Source of the DNA: Takifugu bimaculatus
Lineage: Eukaryota; Chordata; Actinopteri; Tetraodontiformes; Tetraodontidae
DNA length: 64,000 bases
Assembly: GCA_004026145.2 (NCBI GenBank)
Contig: CP034994.1
Coordinates: 13,062,009-13,126,008, forward strand
Reading direction: 5' to 3'
Shown: piece after piece, positions 36,255 to 49,976 of the stretch
Position numbering within the stretch: position 1 is the stretch's first letter
Layout: every line of letters starts with the position of its first letter
Notes under the pieces: generated by a model
Databases searched by the model: none
The model's input: only the letters and a program-made list of their open reading frames with translations
What the model was told of the DNA's origin: nothing
Made by a program: the position numbers and the translations under genes

Positions 36255-36742
36255 TGGTCCTATCTGTGGACAAACTGTTCCAACCAAACTGTTCCCATCA
36301 CCTGCTGAGCTGTTAAAAATGCATAACAGGACATCTAGTGTTTCACTGTGAGCCTGTTGGCCAGAACTGAAAGTCTACCTCTGTCTTCTGTCATCAGGGT
36401 CACAGAGAAGAGAGGGAGGGAGAGAGAGAGGGAGAGGGGAGGGGATAATCATCACTAATCTTTTCTTTATGGAGCTTGTTGGGTATACTTGGGCCTTGGG
36501 TCTTTCTTTACTTGGCCACGATCACATCCACAAACTTTTCCAAATTCTGTTTATTTTTATTTTTTTTTAAAAAGCAAGCATTCATAGTTGCCTTTCAGTA
36601 TTTTACAATAACAGACTTTACAGGCACAAAGGAGGAAAAAATCCCCTCCAATTTTAAAGTGTCCAAGAAAAAAAAAAAGTCTTTCACACTTCTCCCAGCA
36701 TCCCTGTACACTTCCTGTGGGCCCTTCTGGTCAGTTCTGCAG
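36255..36742. other. very short intergenic gap: USP21-like 5' end and RhoGEF 3'UTR
   Basis: The minus strand has two possible extra splice donors (after GACAGAG near 36377 and the exon ending at 36247), suggesting 5'UTR exons of the USP21-like gene up to about 36.42 kb. AATAAA on the minus strand at 36550-36555 is a candidate signal for the RhoGEF gene, leaving about 0.13 kb between transcripts. Confidence 0.45.
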
Positions 36743-39618
36743 TCAGCGACTGGTGTGGTCCACCATGTCCGTGCTGGATCCCAGGCTGAGCTCTGCTATG
36801 TGATACAGGGCGGGATCGGGGTGAGTGGGGAGCTGCGATTGGCTGGTCTGGGCCTTCTTATCCCGGGACTGGACGATGGCCTGGCGCAGACAGGTGATCC
36901 ACTGCTGCTTGCTGAAGGAGTCATTGGCCTGTAGGCTAAATGAGTGAGCTTTGGAGCGCCCCCTGCTGCTCACACGAAAACAGTTTTTTACTGGGAAAAA
37001 AAGAGAGGAAACTTAAGAATACAGAGAACAAGTGAACCTAACACAGTGATAATATACCAGAGGTGCAATTGTATCCAGGCTGTGCACCAATCACGTGTCA
37101 CCTTTATCGTTTCCTCCCGTGAACGCTCCTCTGAAGGTTCCTCCTCCGGCCGCCTCCCCGTCTGGGATCTCCTCCAGGTTTATCAAGGCGTTTGGCAGAG
37201 GCTGCCGGTACACATGGAACACCTGACCCCCGTCTCTGTCCTCACCCGGCCGGCTCAGGACCAGTGCCAGCTCGAAGAGGAAGACGTGGAGCCTCTGAAA
37301 TCATCAATTAAGGTTTCATCAGTATATTTACAAGAAATTACACATTTATATTAAATGGGTGGTTTTTGGAATTTACATTAACACCCCAGTATGAGCGCAA
37401 CAGTCTGTTTTATCACGTTATAAACTAATGCGCAATCATTGAATGAAGGAGAAGTGCAGGTCTCCACCTGTCCCTTGTTGTTCTTCAGTTCTCCGTGGCA
37501 GTAGAGGAAGCGGGACTGTTGGATCTCAGGTAGCCTCTGACCGTCCTCGAGGTACATGAGGCCCCGTCTGTAAAACTGACACTCCGCCTCTCCTGTCTTC
37601 TTGTTGACCTCCGCCACGATGCTCTGGATCAGCTCCAGCTGCACAGATGAATCGAGATGCATCACCAGTGGAAACGAAAGAAAGCCTCCCACCTCCTCTC
37701 TTCATTAAATAGACTTAGATTAAAATAAAGACTTAATTAAAATGATTTCATGGGCTTAGAGCAGAACTATATAATTAGCACGTCTGATCCTGTTTAAAAC
37801 TATTCTGGGGTGTCGACTCACAGCGTCGGGCAGCCTGTCCTCATCCGGGTGTTCCGGAGGCGTGCACTTCTGGATCTCCTTCAACAACAGTGGGTATTTG
37901 ACCAGACGGCTCCGTGGGAGATCCAGGAAGTTCCACAGGTCCAGCTTCCTGCTGAATGACGACTCCTGACAGAGGCGCAGGAAGTGCTCCACCCTTTTTT
38001 CGTTTTTCTTCTGGTCCAGCAAGGCTTTGGCCCCCACTTGGTTACAGCAGTATGTGACATAGGCCTCCAGGCAGGGAAACTGTGGCCACGAGCAGAAGGA
38101 ACCAGTGAAAGCAGAGAAGTGATAAGACAGGATTAGAGAGCAGGGCAAGAGCTGTTATTTTTTTCTCAGGGGTTATACTCACCCAGTTTATCAGGGTGGG
38201 CCCCACCTCTCCAACTGTCTTCTCAGATCCTCTCAGCCGCTCCAGACGACTAAGGAGATCTGATGCGAATCAGACGAGGGTTAAAATCTCAATGTTGACA
38301 TAAAATGTATAAATACACCCTCAAGTTCCTGACAGAAGAATTCTTATGTGTAACACACTTCCTGTTACGCTCGGTCAGAGTTCAAACCAAACCCACGACG
38401 GCAGAACTACACATGCAGTGTATGAAAAGTCTTAACAAAGGTTTTTACATCTTTATTAACACGCTGCCGCCATCGCAAGCATGTACATTTGTATCACCAA
38501 TCTAACAATTAAAAAAAAATCAGATATGAGTCTATGTACGTGTTCTAAAGAGAGAGAGGGGGGGAGGGGGAGAGAGACAGAGGGAGAGGTTACCTTGATG
38601 GAGGGGGATGAGAGAATCCAGGGTACCAAAGATCTGTCCAAGTTCGCTCTCTGTCATGATGTCCAGCTTCAGCATGGGCTCATAATACACCTGGTAGCAC
38701 GGGTGAAAACAATGTGCGTTGAAAGTGGCGAAAGAGGAGAGCTCTGATATCAAAGGTAATGGTGGTGGTGATGACTGGGAATGACCTTCTTGACCAGACT
38801 GAGGTCGTCGATGAGTTGCCTCTCTCCCTCAGTCAGCTCGTAGATCACCTGTTCAAGAGTAGCAACAGCTCAACAACTTTGAACCCCTCACGTGGATGCA
38901 AATACACCCTTTCACGCCCCGAGAAGCGCACGTACAGCTTTGACAGATGAGTGCTCAACAAAGGAAGTGGAGCTTGTGCCAGCTCACATCCTCTTTTGTA
39001 ATCTTGGTGTTGATCTCTTTCCCAGAACTAAAGACAAAGGTCGCGTCACCCAAACCACAGGCCTGCGGGACGACCGACTAACCCAGAAACAACAGCGTGC
39101 TGAATTCCGCTAAGCATTTCCCATGCAGACCCCTTCACCTCTTGGCGCTTGATCTCCTTCACGGTGAGGTCGTGGCTCTCCACTGTGTCGCTCCAGCACT
39201 GGCTGTTCCGCCGGCGAGGAAACGACGAGGCCTTGGAGCGCTGGCGCAGGTGTGCCGGGGGCAAAGGTCGAGCCTCGGTGCGAAAACTGATGGAGCGCTG
39301 CGAACGGAAGGGAGTGTGTGAGCGCGCGGGAGCTGAGAGCGCAAACAGAGGCGTGTTCGGCGAAGGGTTACCGAAATCGACTGTCCTATACGCTTCAGGG
39401 CGGGGGTCTTGACGGGGGTTATGACACCTGTTAGGCTGTTGGACTTCATCACAGGTTTGACCCTTTTATTGCTGGGTTCCTAAATTCAGAAGAAATGGGA
39501 AATAAAAATTCCTTGGCACCAAGAGGCCCATCACCCAGATTTAAAGGCATCCCCTCACCTCTGAATCCTTCAAGTGGTCTGACATCATTTCACCTTCATC
39601 CTCCTCCTCCTCCTCATC
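36743..39618 (-). CDS. ARHGEF3/NET1-type Rho guanine nucleotide exchange factor, 5' end incomplete
   Basis: Dbl-family GEF that activates RhoA/RhoB. N-terminal acidic exon DEEEEEDEGEMMSDHLKDSE (39559-39618), then EPSNKRVKPVMKSNSLTGVI and RSISFRTEARPLPPAHLRQR. The DH domain runs from KEIKRQEVIYELTEGERQLI through MTESELGQIFGTLDSLIPLH, CNQVGAKALLDQKKNEKRVE and LDLWNFLDLPRSRLVKYPLL to IVAEVNKKTGEAECQFYRRG. The PH domain has FLYCHGELKNNKGQ, RLHVFLFELALVLSRPGE, AFTGGNDKVKNCFRVSS and HSFSLQANDSFSKQQWITCL. It ends STDMVDHTSR. KEIKRQE and QIFGTLDSLIPLH favour ARHGEF3 over NET1; the tail lacks NET1's PDZ-binding ETLV end. The initiating exon is upstream of 39618; a candidate is listed separately. Confidence 0.9.
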
Positions 39619-41424
39619 CTGCAGAGCAGCAGATATAACAAGGAGAGGGTCAAAAAGAGAGACACACAGGGAGGGTATGATCATGCTGCAGCTTTCTCAT
39701 TTCCTGTGAGACACTTTCAAAGAGGAAGAAGGTTGAGGCTGAGGTGTAGTAAAAAAAATAATAAAAAATAGGTTGTCTCTTTGTGGTGAACCATCAGCTG
39801 TCGCTGAGGAGCAGCAGAATGAGATTCATCCAAATACCAGCATTTTAGATGTCTTTCTCAGAAAGTAGAGCCACAGGCAAACTAAAATGAGCCATATCTA
39901 AACATGTATTTACATATTTTCACATAGCGTATATGACTCAGTTTTGTAGTTCAGAAACTAAAGCCGATTAACTTCCGTTACAGAGACGGTTCATGGCTCC
40001 TGTCTTTCATACCTCTATGATTGCGATGAAAAACTCTGGCCTGGGTTCTTGTTTTCTTTTCTTCTATAAGCAGAATTTTATGTAAAAATATGTTTTTTTA
40101 AAAAAAAATCTTCCAGAAGGTCTCAACTGAGGTGAGGAGCTGAAATGAGAGGACTTACCCCAGCGTGATCACAGTGGACAGATTGGGTTCCACCTGGCTG
40201 TGCAGACCTAAAAAGATCGTAACTCTTATTGCTACACATGATCTATCTTTCCAGTTACCGGCCAAAATGAATCCTACCAGCAAGTTGAGTCACCATTCTC
40301 CTCCACTTCCATCTCTGATTCTAGTGCATCTTCAAAGTATCAAAATCAGATAAGGATTTTACTGAATATAATCCGAACACGTCGTTGTCTCCACTTGAGA
40401 AATGGAGCAGCTTGCAGCCTCTTTGCAGCGCTTCCTCCTCACTTTCTTCCTCATCTCTCACTCAACCACATCCTTTCGAGTTGCATTTTCATGTATCCGC
40501 TGAGGAGGGTTTAAACTGACACTTTGCTTACAGAGCTGCCATGATAGAAGCCTTGCTGCCCTGAAGGCAGAACGGGCTGATCGGCGTCATGTTAGAACAC
40601 ATTTATGCGTTTATCATTGATGAGAAGCTGAATCAGGGTTTACTCCCTCGCTGCACTTTAATTGTTGTGAAAGTTGAAGGTGGATCAAAAATGAGAATTT
40701 TGCAACACAAATAGGTCATCCACAGAGGCAAATAAGCAGGCAGACACAAACAGGCTTGTTTTTACATGTTTATTCACTAAATCACACTAAGTGCTCCCAC
40801 TCTGATTATTCCAGTCAGGAGATGTTGACTTGGGTTTAAGGTGTCTTCAGGTGCTTCTACAGATTCAATTTGGAGGTCTGCCTACCAACAGACCTGTGTC
40901 ATGTATTTTCTTGGCTGTACCATTTTTAAATCGCTGAAGCCCATCTTTAAAACTTAAAAATAGGTCTATAGGACAGAGGTCTGACGAGGGAAAAGAGCAA
41001 AAAAGGTGATGGGAGGAGTTTGGTAGCCTCCCATTTAATGCCAAGTAAGACCAGGCATCATCCAGAGGGACAGCAGCTGTGTTATGGAGTGCCAAGGAAA
41101 ACACCAAGCATTAAATTAAACTGAGCAGAAACGTTCTGCAACCGAGTCAGAAATCCAGTATACATGCTCCTTTCCTGCCATCACATCCCTGCTCCAACAG
41201 GACCAACTGGGAACCCTAACACACAACGTATCCTTATATCATCTTACTGGGACTATGTACAGTCAGGCACAGGTTTAGACAAAACACAGGCCTAAAAGAA
41301 ACTGATCCAGTAAAGCTGACCTGGATCAACTCACCCACCCCACATCTCCTTTCATAGAATTGCCCCCCCGGTCTTCCCACCCGATACCCCCCCACCCTCC
41401 AGTGGGAGGTTTCACTGTGGAGGC
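39619..41424. other. RhoGEF 5' region and uba1 3'UTR
   Basis: No complete gene is visible. A minus-strand AATAAA at 40769-40774 fits a uba1 3'UTR of about 0.65 kb. The part from 39619 to 40750 should hold the first exon(s) of the RhoGEF gene. Confidence 0.5.
40159..40207 (-). other. candidate upstream coding exon of the RhoGEF gene
   Basis: The minus strand has acceptor CTTTTTAG, 49 bases, then donor GTAAGT. Translated to fit phase 0 of the next exon it gives SAQPGGTQSVHCDHAG. No homology is recognised, so this is a splice-site-only prediction. Confidence 0.3.
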
Positions 41425-44400
41425 TCAGCGGATGGTGTATCTGACGTAGGGCACTTCCACATCCTCGTCCGACAGGTCGTTACAGCAGAGCTCGAACACC
41501 AGCGCTTTCACGTGCTTGCCCAGCTTCTTTTTGGACACCTTTGTCACAATCTCAGTCATCCTGTCGGCATGCACAGGAACACTTTAGAACAATGAACGGT
41601 GCTTTAAAGGGTCGGTAATTAAAGATACTCACGGCAGATCAAGCCTCTCTTTGAGCTTGGCAGCAGGCATGAAGAATGAATAAAGCATGGAGACTCCCTG
41701 AGACAGCATGGTGATCTCCAACTTGTGTTCATTCTGCAAACAAATCAAAGATTTGGCATAAGAAAGTGGACCATGTCACATCTCAAAGGGAGAAGGTGTT
41801 AGGACGTACTTTAAAGTGGTCCAGGAACTGTCGGAGTGTCATCTCCTCGCCGCTTGGCTGCAACCCTGTGACTTCGAATCGATCCCACAACGTCCACTCG
41901 ATTTCATAGTACTGCAACATATTGAAGAACCAAATGAAAGGCACGTTTGTTTTTATCCCCCCCTCGGAGCAGCAGGGCTGAAATTGCTTAATGCGACATA
42001 TTTCTCCTCAGCACACACTGAAACGTCAGCGTGAGAAGGTGAGATGAACTCACGTGCACCCAGCTAGGCAAAGCCTACCTGGTGCATCAGTATTAGCATG
42101 GCTGGATCGTCATTGGAGCTCAAATCATTTTCTACTATGAAAACATGCTGCATGTGTTGCATGAGGCAGCAAAACGACCTGTAAACATGCAGCTGTACGC
42201 CAGCAGCTGCCTACCTTGTGTTTGGGAGCGGCGATTGGTTCGGAGAAGCCGAAGAAAGGAAGGGCCAAGTTCATGAAACCGTTCTTATATGACTCCAGCT
42301 TCTTATGTCCTTGGATAATTTTAAAGAGCTCCAGACACACTAGGCCCACCACTGCAGCTGTCGTAGTCGCAATGGCTGGAATGATCTTGCCAGCTATCAG
42401 TTTGCTCTGGATGATGAAAATTAAGAAGAGATGGTGAATACTTGATTAAAGAAACCAACTTTTAGGAGTAAATTCAGGTTTTTATTCCAACCTTGTGTCT
42501 GTCTGTTGGCGGAATGTCATAGTTCTCTGCTCTTAAGTTGGATGCTGCTACAATGAAGTCCATGTGGAAGTTGGTGTCATCATCCTTTTATAAACAGAGG
42601 ACACAGTCACACAAACAGGAACAGCACGATAAAAGAGCACAAACGGCACAGGACCGGGACTAGAAAAGCTTACGAACCTTCTCAAAGTCGATGGCACAGA
42701 GTTTGAACTGGGAAGACTCTGGGGAAGGCAGCTGAGTCTTCAGCTCCTCGAGTCTGGAGTCATCTTTAAACAAAACAGCCAGCAATTAAAATTCACATAT
42801 TTCTTTGGAGAAGTACAAATCTCAATTTCAGCATTTTCTCCATCTTACCAACAGAGGCATGGCTATTCTGTAGCTCCTGATCAGACACATGGATTTTGAC
42901 CCCTGAGCGAGGGGTAAAGACCGGCACCTTGACATCTTGCAAAATCTTGATTACGCCTGCACGATCTGTGCTGCCTTGCACACCATATGTCTGAGCAAAG
43001 AGGTTGGCAGCTGCCACGACGTAATCCATGTGCAGCTCCTACCAAAGAAAGTCAAAAAGATAAACAATGTGTTTTGGATATTAGAGTGAACCAATTCAAG
43101 CACCTGTGAAGACAAAAAGAAAGATGCTTACATTACTAGTGCTAAATTCTAGGGGGTGAGGACATCTCTTTGGCCCAGACCAGAAGGGGGCGCCAGAGCT
43201 AGTAAGCTGAAAAACAAAGAACATTGCAATGCAACATAATGAATCAATTTTTGGCTCACTTCTGTGCATTGTGACCAAAAAACACGAAGCAAAAAGTGCA
43301 AGTGCAAAGCTTTTATCCTTTGCTCGAACTTAGAAAGCAACTGTATATTTTAACCTCATGCGATAGCTAAAATAAAACCGAAGACCTTGTATCAAAGACA
43401 TTTCACAAAAGAGACCAACTTTGGAAGTTAGCAGTTAGACAAAAGGCCAACGACCACGTGAACTACTGTCAAACTGGACAAGTCTCAGGTAACATCAAAA
43501 TGAATGACCGGTTTTACAGCATTAGTTAGAAAAGAATGAAAATTGCACCCTTAAGGGAACCAGAAAACACATAAATATGTTATTGGCTCCGCAGTGAGCA
43601 CAGTATGTACCTGATCTGGGGGGAAGTTATGTAGCAGCTGACGGATATTGTTGTTGTACTGGCACTGCCAGTGGTTGCGTGCCCAGGCAACACAGTCGGC
43701 CCAGCTATGTGGACAGTCTGTGACCAGACTCTTGTAGACCGCCTCCAGCACCTCTACAGGCTGAGCTCCAGGAAGTTTTAGAGTGCGTTCCATGAACTTT
43801 GGGTCTCTGATAAAGAACAATAAACTAGTTACAAACCAATGAAGACATCCCAAATAAGCATTTGGTTTGACTAAATATAACTATATCTTTTTTATACGAG
43901 TATCCCTGAATTAACAGAATTGAATCAATGAATATGCAACTTTAAGTATTTTACTCACGTGAGATACTGCATGGAATTCTCTGGTGGCTGTTTGAACAGT
44001 CCTTCGAAACTCATCACGAGCCCACTGGGAGAAAACGCAAACGGCATGTTTAAAGTCATCGACACTACAACTAAAATAATATTAAAAAGATCAGAAGAAG
44101 AGCAATGATGCGTTGCCCTAAGCATTTCAGAAATGTGCTGCAACCGATGCTTGTGACTGCAGACTGACCTGCAGTGTATGTTCAATGGCATTAGGAAAGT
44201 TCTTGAGGGTACAGATGGGGATGGACTTTTCTGGTGGGTCTTGACTGGAGCTATACGACTCTGTGAGGAAGGGGATCACCACCTGGACGTTGCCTTTGGT
44301 TCCAAGAGTACCAGACTCCAGTAAAGGTTTACGGTAGTACACACATCTCCGATCCATGTACATACCTGCACAGACATGTGGAAGACACATGTACATTTTA

Positions 44401-47400
44401 TGATATTTTTTTTTAATGAGAAATGCATTAAGACAATGTCATAGCAGGAGGTTCTGTTGATCTTACGTGCATCAACATTGTCAAGTGCATTAGTCACTCC
44501 GTCCAGGCTTTCAAAGAAGTCATCGTCGTAGACCCTCTCCGTGTCAGGACCCACCCTGTTCTGGTGAGGAGTGATCTTCATGGAAGGATTCATCTGCTTT
44601 ACAGCCATAGCTGCGGTGTCGCTCTTCATTTTCTATTATCACATAAGATTTAAGCCATTACTGGCCTTGTACTTGAAAATACATCATGGCCAACAGAAAT
44701 GGAAAATTAGAGGCACAAAGAGTGTTATTTTTTTAAGATTAGTGGGGGAAAAAAAGGCACAGCATGATTGATGTAGACACAGAGGCCAACAATTCCAATT
44801 ATATTTGTCCTTGAATGCTTGGCTGCAGTTAATTACAGCCCCGAATACATGCAAACAATTACATGTAGCACTAATACTGGTAGTATGTTCTGTTACACGT
44901 CAGTGCACTTTAATCAGCCTATGACACCTACATTACTGTAACAAAACGAGACTTTATACCTCCAGGTCTTCTGTTTCCGATGTAATTATAATGCACGAGA
45001 CACACAAGTCAGTAGTAATGAACAGGACCTGCTTAAAACTCAAAAATCAAGTGAGCATACATGAGTAAAGATCATACTAACCGTAACATCAGATGGTCTA
45101 AAGAGAAACTGTCTGTTGAGGTTTGACTTTTCTATAGTGTCCATGTCTGTCACAATAACCTCTCCCTCTCCAGCTGCCAGTCCAATCATGGCAAAGTTTT
45201 TCATCAACTCACAGCCGATGGCACCAGCCCCAACCTAAAAGAGTTTTTGAGTCAAGCATGAGTGAAGTGTCTTTACTCATGCCTATTCTTATATAACCAA
45301 AGCTTCAGCATTGATGGAACAAGCATTTAAATCATCATAAAGGCACAATAAATTCTTCCTTTAACAAGACAACTTTCAGCCAATACAGTATTTCTGTATT
45401 TTATTTTTTAAACTAGCAATCTCTGCATAATTTGCAGATTAAAGAGGTATTGGAAGGATTTTGAATTGTCTACTCACCAGGAAGTAGCGCTGTTTGGCAA
45501 GTGTTTCCTGCATGTTTTTGCCAAACACTGCAATCTGACCATCGTATCGGCAGTTTCTCTGAGGAAGAGGGGGAATAAAAGGATTTACTACCACAATTGG
45601 ATGTCCATGTTTGGTAATTATGCAGGATTTACTTAGAATACTTACAGGAGCACACTCTTCCTCTGTGAGCATGAAATCACCTTCTTCAGACAGGCACTCC
45701 AGGGAATCGAAATATAACCATTGCGTAATAGGCATAAATTTTCCAGTGCAAGCCTAAGAGGATAAGGAAGATGTAAAAACAACCAGGAAGAATGGATTTA
45801 TCACAGTGTGAGGTTATCTAGAGTCAGCATTACAGGCACATATTGATAACGCCACTTATTTCCCTTACAAAGCAACAAATTAAGATTTAACAATTTAGAA
45901 AGAAACCCCCCAGCACTGACCTTCATCACTTCCTGTGCAGCCAAACCGCCAATGAAAGCATTGATGGGTGCCAGGTCCCCAGCAGAAACATATGCCAACT
46001 TTTTAAGAAGTGCCTCATCCAACTCTTCCACTTTGGCTGATCCTGTCAGGCTGGAATTTAACTCTTTGGCCAGTGCCACAAATTCATCCCCATCAGCCTG
46101 GAACACACACAGCTCAGCATTTTACCAACAGCTGAGTTGATATACCACCTTTATAAAGCACCTTTGCTGCGGTGCATCAGTCTCAATGAGCAGAGAAATT
46201 TCTCCCTCTGTCATTTTAGAACCTTCAAAAATAAATGCATTACTTAGGGACATTTTTGGAAGCAACGCATTCATTTTTTATATGGAAAGTTCTTTACAGT
46301 CCTTTACCAGAATAAGAAAAGATTGCTCCGGAGAAATTTACCTGACTCCAAGGTGTAGGAAGATGGCTGTGTTTCTTCTGGAAAGCATGGATTGCTTGGA
46401 AGCCCACATGAAGGTGTGCTGGACGATCAAACTTAGCAAAGTCTGTCATCAGGACCTCTGGGTCGGCCATAGACGAAGAAAAGGATTTCTGTATGGACAA
46501 AAAGAAGGCAGTTGGAAGATGTATTTTAATGCTGCAGTTTTAGACAATCAGGGAAAGATATGGCACTAACTTTTGGATAGCAGATATACACGCAAACAGA
46601 ATTTGAATAGAAATGGTATCAAATGACAGCTACTCATGCTTACAAAACTGATCTTCTTCGGGATCTTGACTTGGGAGACAATACCACCTCTGACATAATC
46701 TGTAAAACCTGTGGTGTCACAAATGCTGAAGGTGTAGGGGCCTGAAAAAAAGAGAGGAATGACATCAACTAATGACAGTCAAAAGAAAAATCAACTCCTT
46801 TTTCAAAATAGATACATACCCAGGACTTTAATTTCCACTGGCTGGCAGCCATTTAACTCCGTCATCCCCTGAATCTCTGTGAAGGTGACATAATCTCCGC
46901 TCTCAAAACCATGACGAGCCTCATCCAGACACGTTACAACCCCCGGATTGTCCTGGAAAAACCATAACAAATTAGTGGGAGCACACTGATTCCTATTCTT
47001 AAATGTAGAAGTAGAATTTCACAGAACAGCCCACATCATTTTAAGAAGGAACTAACCTTAGTAATCATAGAAATCATGGCACTTAATGGCTGCTCTCCAT
47101 TTGTGTCATAAACAATCATCTCCTCACCAAAGTCACAGAAAAGCTGGCTGCAAAACAATTGAATGTAAACTTATGGTTATTTGATGGCGGGGCACAGGGA
47201 TGAACTAAAAATTAAAATAGGACCATACCCGAACAGACCACGGGTATCCTGCAATAATCAGCTTTATTCCTTTGCTGTGGCAGAGCTCCCCCAGATGATG
47301 CTGCTCATCCAATGTAGAGGTAGTCAGCACCACTACCTACAACACACAGAAGCACATGAATAAAGCCAACTGTAACTGATATTTTGTTAGTCATTGGAAG

Positions 47401-48645
47401 AGCAAGGGGACAACTTCGATCAGTTATACCTGAAACTTGGTCAGGTAGTCTTCGGTGAGGGCTCCAGTGTATGCTGTCACAGGGACGTAGTTGTTGAGCT
47501 CAGCCAGGCGGATTTGACTCACTTCTGCCCGGTTTTTCCCCAAATCTTCCTCTCGAAGGTAAAACTAAATACAGAAATAAAATTAAAAAGGAAGAACAAG
47601 CACAAATTTAACAATTATGACAGATCCTGTTTAAAGATTTCTAATATAGATCAAAAAGAGAACATGCAGAAAAACCCAAATATTTGCATAAAATTAACAT
47701 GCAAAAACAGGTGCTTAACATTTTTCCCTTTAGTAAAAGAATTAAACCAGACTGGTGAAGCTAGTGTGATATTTAGTGACATTTTATAGACTGAGGCCCA
47801 TAAAATCAAGGAGTTACTTGATGATAACAACGTTCTAAAACAGTCACCACCTCCACTGTAATTACAACACAGGCCACCCACTGATAAATCTGGGTCAGTC
47901 AATGGTACCTAGGGTGGGGGTGGCTGCAATTTTGTTTTTGGACAGCAACATTAAGCCATAGCAGAAAACCACAGTACATGTGGAAATTATACACAAAGAA
48001 CAGAATAATGGAACCAATAAAAGAACAAACGATTACCGTTATGTCTATATGAGGAAGGTGCATTTATAGAGCAGAAATATAAATGTTATGATTTTACAAA
48101 CCTGAGAAGAGAGATCTCTCCATTCTGCAACACCTTGGTCGTGTACAGTTACACTCTTAACTCCTCCTAAGATGACATTCTTGGCAATCTCCACCCCAAG
48201 ACCTTTCATACCAGAAATAAGGACATTGGAGTTCTGCATGCGTTTCATCGCATCATGGCCCAACACGTAACTACAAAGAGAGTGAGAAAGAGAGAGCACT
48301 ATTAATACAGCCGCACTGCATACAACCTTCAACACAATTTACAATGAATATGTGGTCTTTTATGACAATATTCCTAATATTCAACTTACAGCTGTCTGGA
48401 GTACAGGCCTTCATCAATCTCAGCATCATTGCCATTCTTAGCCATGCCCTAGAGAGAGAGGAAAAAAGAGCTTCTTAATGCAATGTTCTAAGTTTATGCA
48501 ATTATTCGACAGTGTGTTTGGTGCTTACGTTGGCAGGTGTGTGGGACAGATCAGTTTTGACAGAGTTTGAGGAGGAGCAGTGGGATCCCGTCTTCGTCTC
48601 TGTTCCTGACAAGCGACGCTTCTTGGACAGCGGCGAGCTGGACAT
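41425..48645 (-). CDS. uba1: ubiquitin-activating enzyme E1
   Basis: Adenylates ubiquitin and carries it as a thioester for transfer to E2s, in nucleus and cytosol. It starts MSSSPLSKKRRLSG (nuclear-localisation-like) at the first base of an exon, after acceptor CCACAG. The second in-frame Met, in GMAKNGNDAEIDEG, falls at residue 41. Inactive adenylation half: YVLGHDAMKRMQNSNVLISG and NVILGGVKSVTVHDQGVAEW. Active half: NRYDGQIAVFGKNMQETLAK, KMNPSMKITPHQNRVGPD-like segment and [20 protein letters not shown]. The catalytic Cys is the TGT codon at 44211-44213 within PICTLKNFPNAIEHTL. SCCH and C-terminal ubiquitin-fold domains follow: YNNNIRQLLHNFPPDQ, TSSGAPFWSGPKRCPHPLEF, GKIIPAIATTTAAVVGLVCL and FMNLALPFFGFSEPIAAPKH. 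It ends DVEVPYVRYTIR, identical to human UBA1 there. About 25 short exons, full length. Confidence 0.97.
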
Positions 48646-48697
48646 CTGTGGACGGAGAGACAGTCTGTTAGAGCCGTCACGGTCGAGAAAAAAATCT

Positions 48698-48702
<5 letters not shown>

Positions 48703-48732
<30 letters not shown>
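48703..48732. repeat. (CA)n microsatellite
   Basis: About 15 CA units in the intron immediately upstream of the uba1 start exon. Confidence 0.95.
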
Positions 48733-48735
<3 letters not shown>

Positions 48736-49976
48736 CTTTAGAGCGATTTTATTTCAAATAAGAAATACATGTGAAGGATTCAACGAAACTGATAAAGCAT
48801 AAATCGAAATAAACAGCGACTGCTAAAAATAATTTAAGGTTTTGGTTTCATAACGAGGAGAGGCCAGACCAAAGGCTGGAGATCTCTTGATGTCAGAGGA
48901 TTTCTAGTCTAAAGGGACAGCTGGGCTGGCCACAACCCAAAAACACAAATCTGGTAGAAAACTAACTGCCCGGGAAACGCCATGAATAACTGCATTATCC
49001 CCTCTGCACAGCCAGAATCAATGCAGCCTTGTTTATGTGCTTCCATTGTTTATTTTACCAGTAACGGACAGCATTCGTCAACGAAAAGAGCTGAATCATT
49101 AAAACTTCACTGCGGTAAAGTGAACAACGCCTCGCAGACCAGGTGGACAATGACGCCGGGACAATGAAGATAAAAGCGATTTTAAGAACGACTCAATAAA
49201 CGTAATTCATTAACTAACCGAAAGCAACCGCGAAAGGAAGTGAAAACGGTGGTCGAATGGCGAAAACCTTCCCGATGCAAACTATCACCGGCCATAATTT
49301 CCGCATCCGATGCAGCCAAATCGCTGCTGCCCACGTCGAGAAAGTAAGCCGCTCGGAAAACCTACTTTCATTTTCTTACTATAATCGTTAGAGCCAGAGT
49401 TCACCTAAAAGCGAACTGTGAATCACTAAATGGAAAAACGTCACTTAATATAACCTTTATCGAGTTTGTCAAAAAAGAAAGCATCCGGCATGATACAGCA
49501 AAGCTCCGATACCCGGTTAGCATCGGTACCGTAGCTCGTTTACAAAACTACACACATGAATTTTAACCATAGCTTTTTAAAGGCTTTCGGAAATAAAGGA
49601 CAGGGTAAATGGACCAACCCGAGAGGAACCCGTTTAAGTAGGTTACCTGGCACTAATCAGCTAAGTGATTTGGCGACTATCCAAAGTGGGAACATTAATA
49701 ACTCAAAAGCAAGAAAACACCAGCCAGGCAGACGATCCATTAGCAACTCGGCCGAGGCCTGTGTTTCTCCCAGTGCGGAACACAACTTTGCAGGATAGCA
49801 GCTGTAGCTACACTCTCTTCCCCCAGACACCAGTGCACTCGATTAATTTAGACAGCCCCTGTGTCTGACAGGAAGAAAACATCCCGTTTTGTCCGCCAAT
49901 CAATGCAAAATTGCCAATGAAAGACGAGCCATCACACTCGTGCGCCATTGATCTCCCTTTTCTTACCAATAATCCT

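Noticed and set aside
36743..39618. NET1 as identity of the RhoGEF
   Set aside because: KEIKRQE, MTE-EL-QIFGTLDSLIPLH and the absence of a C-terminal ETLV favour ARHGEF3, although the two are close.
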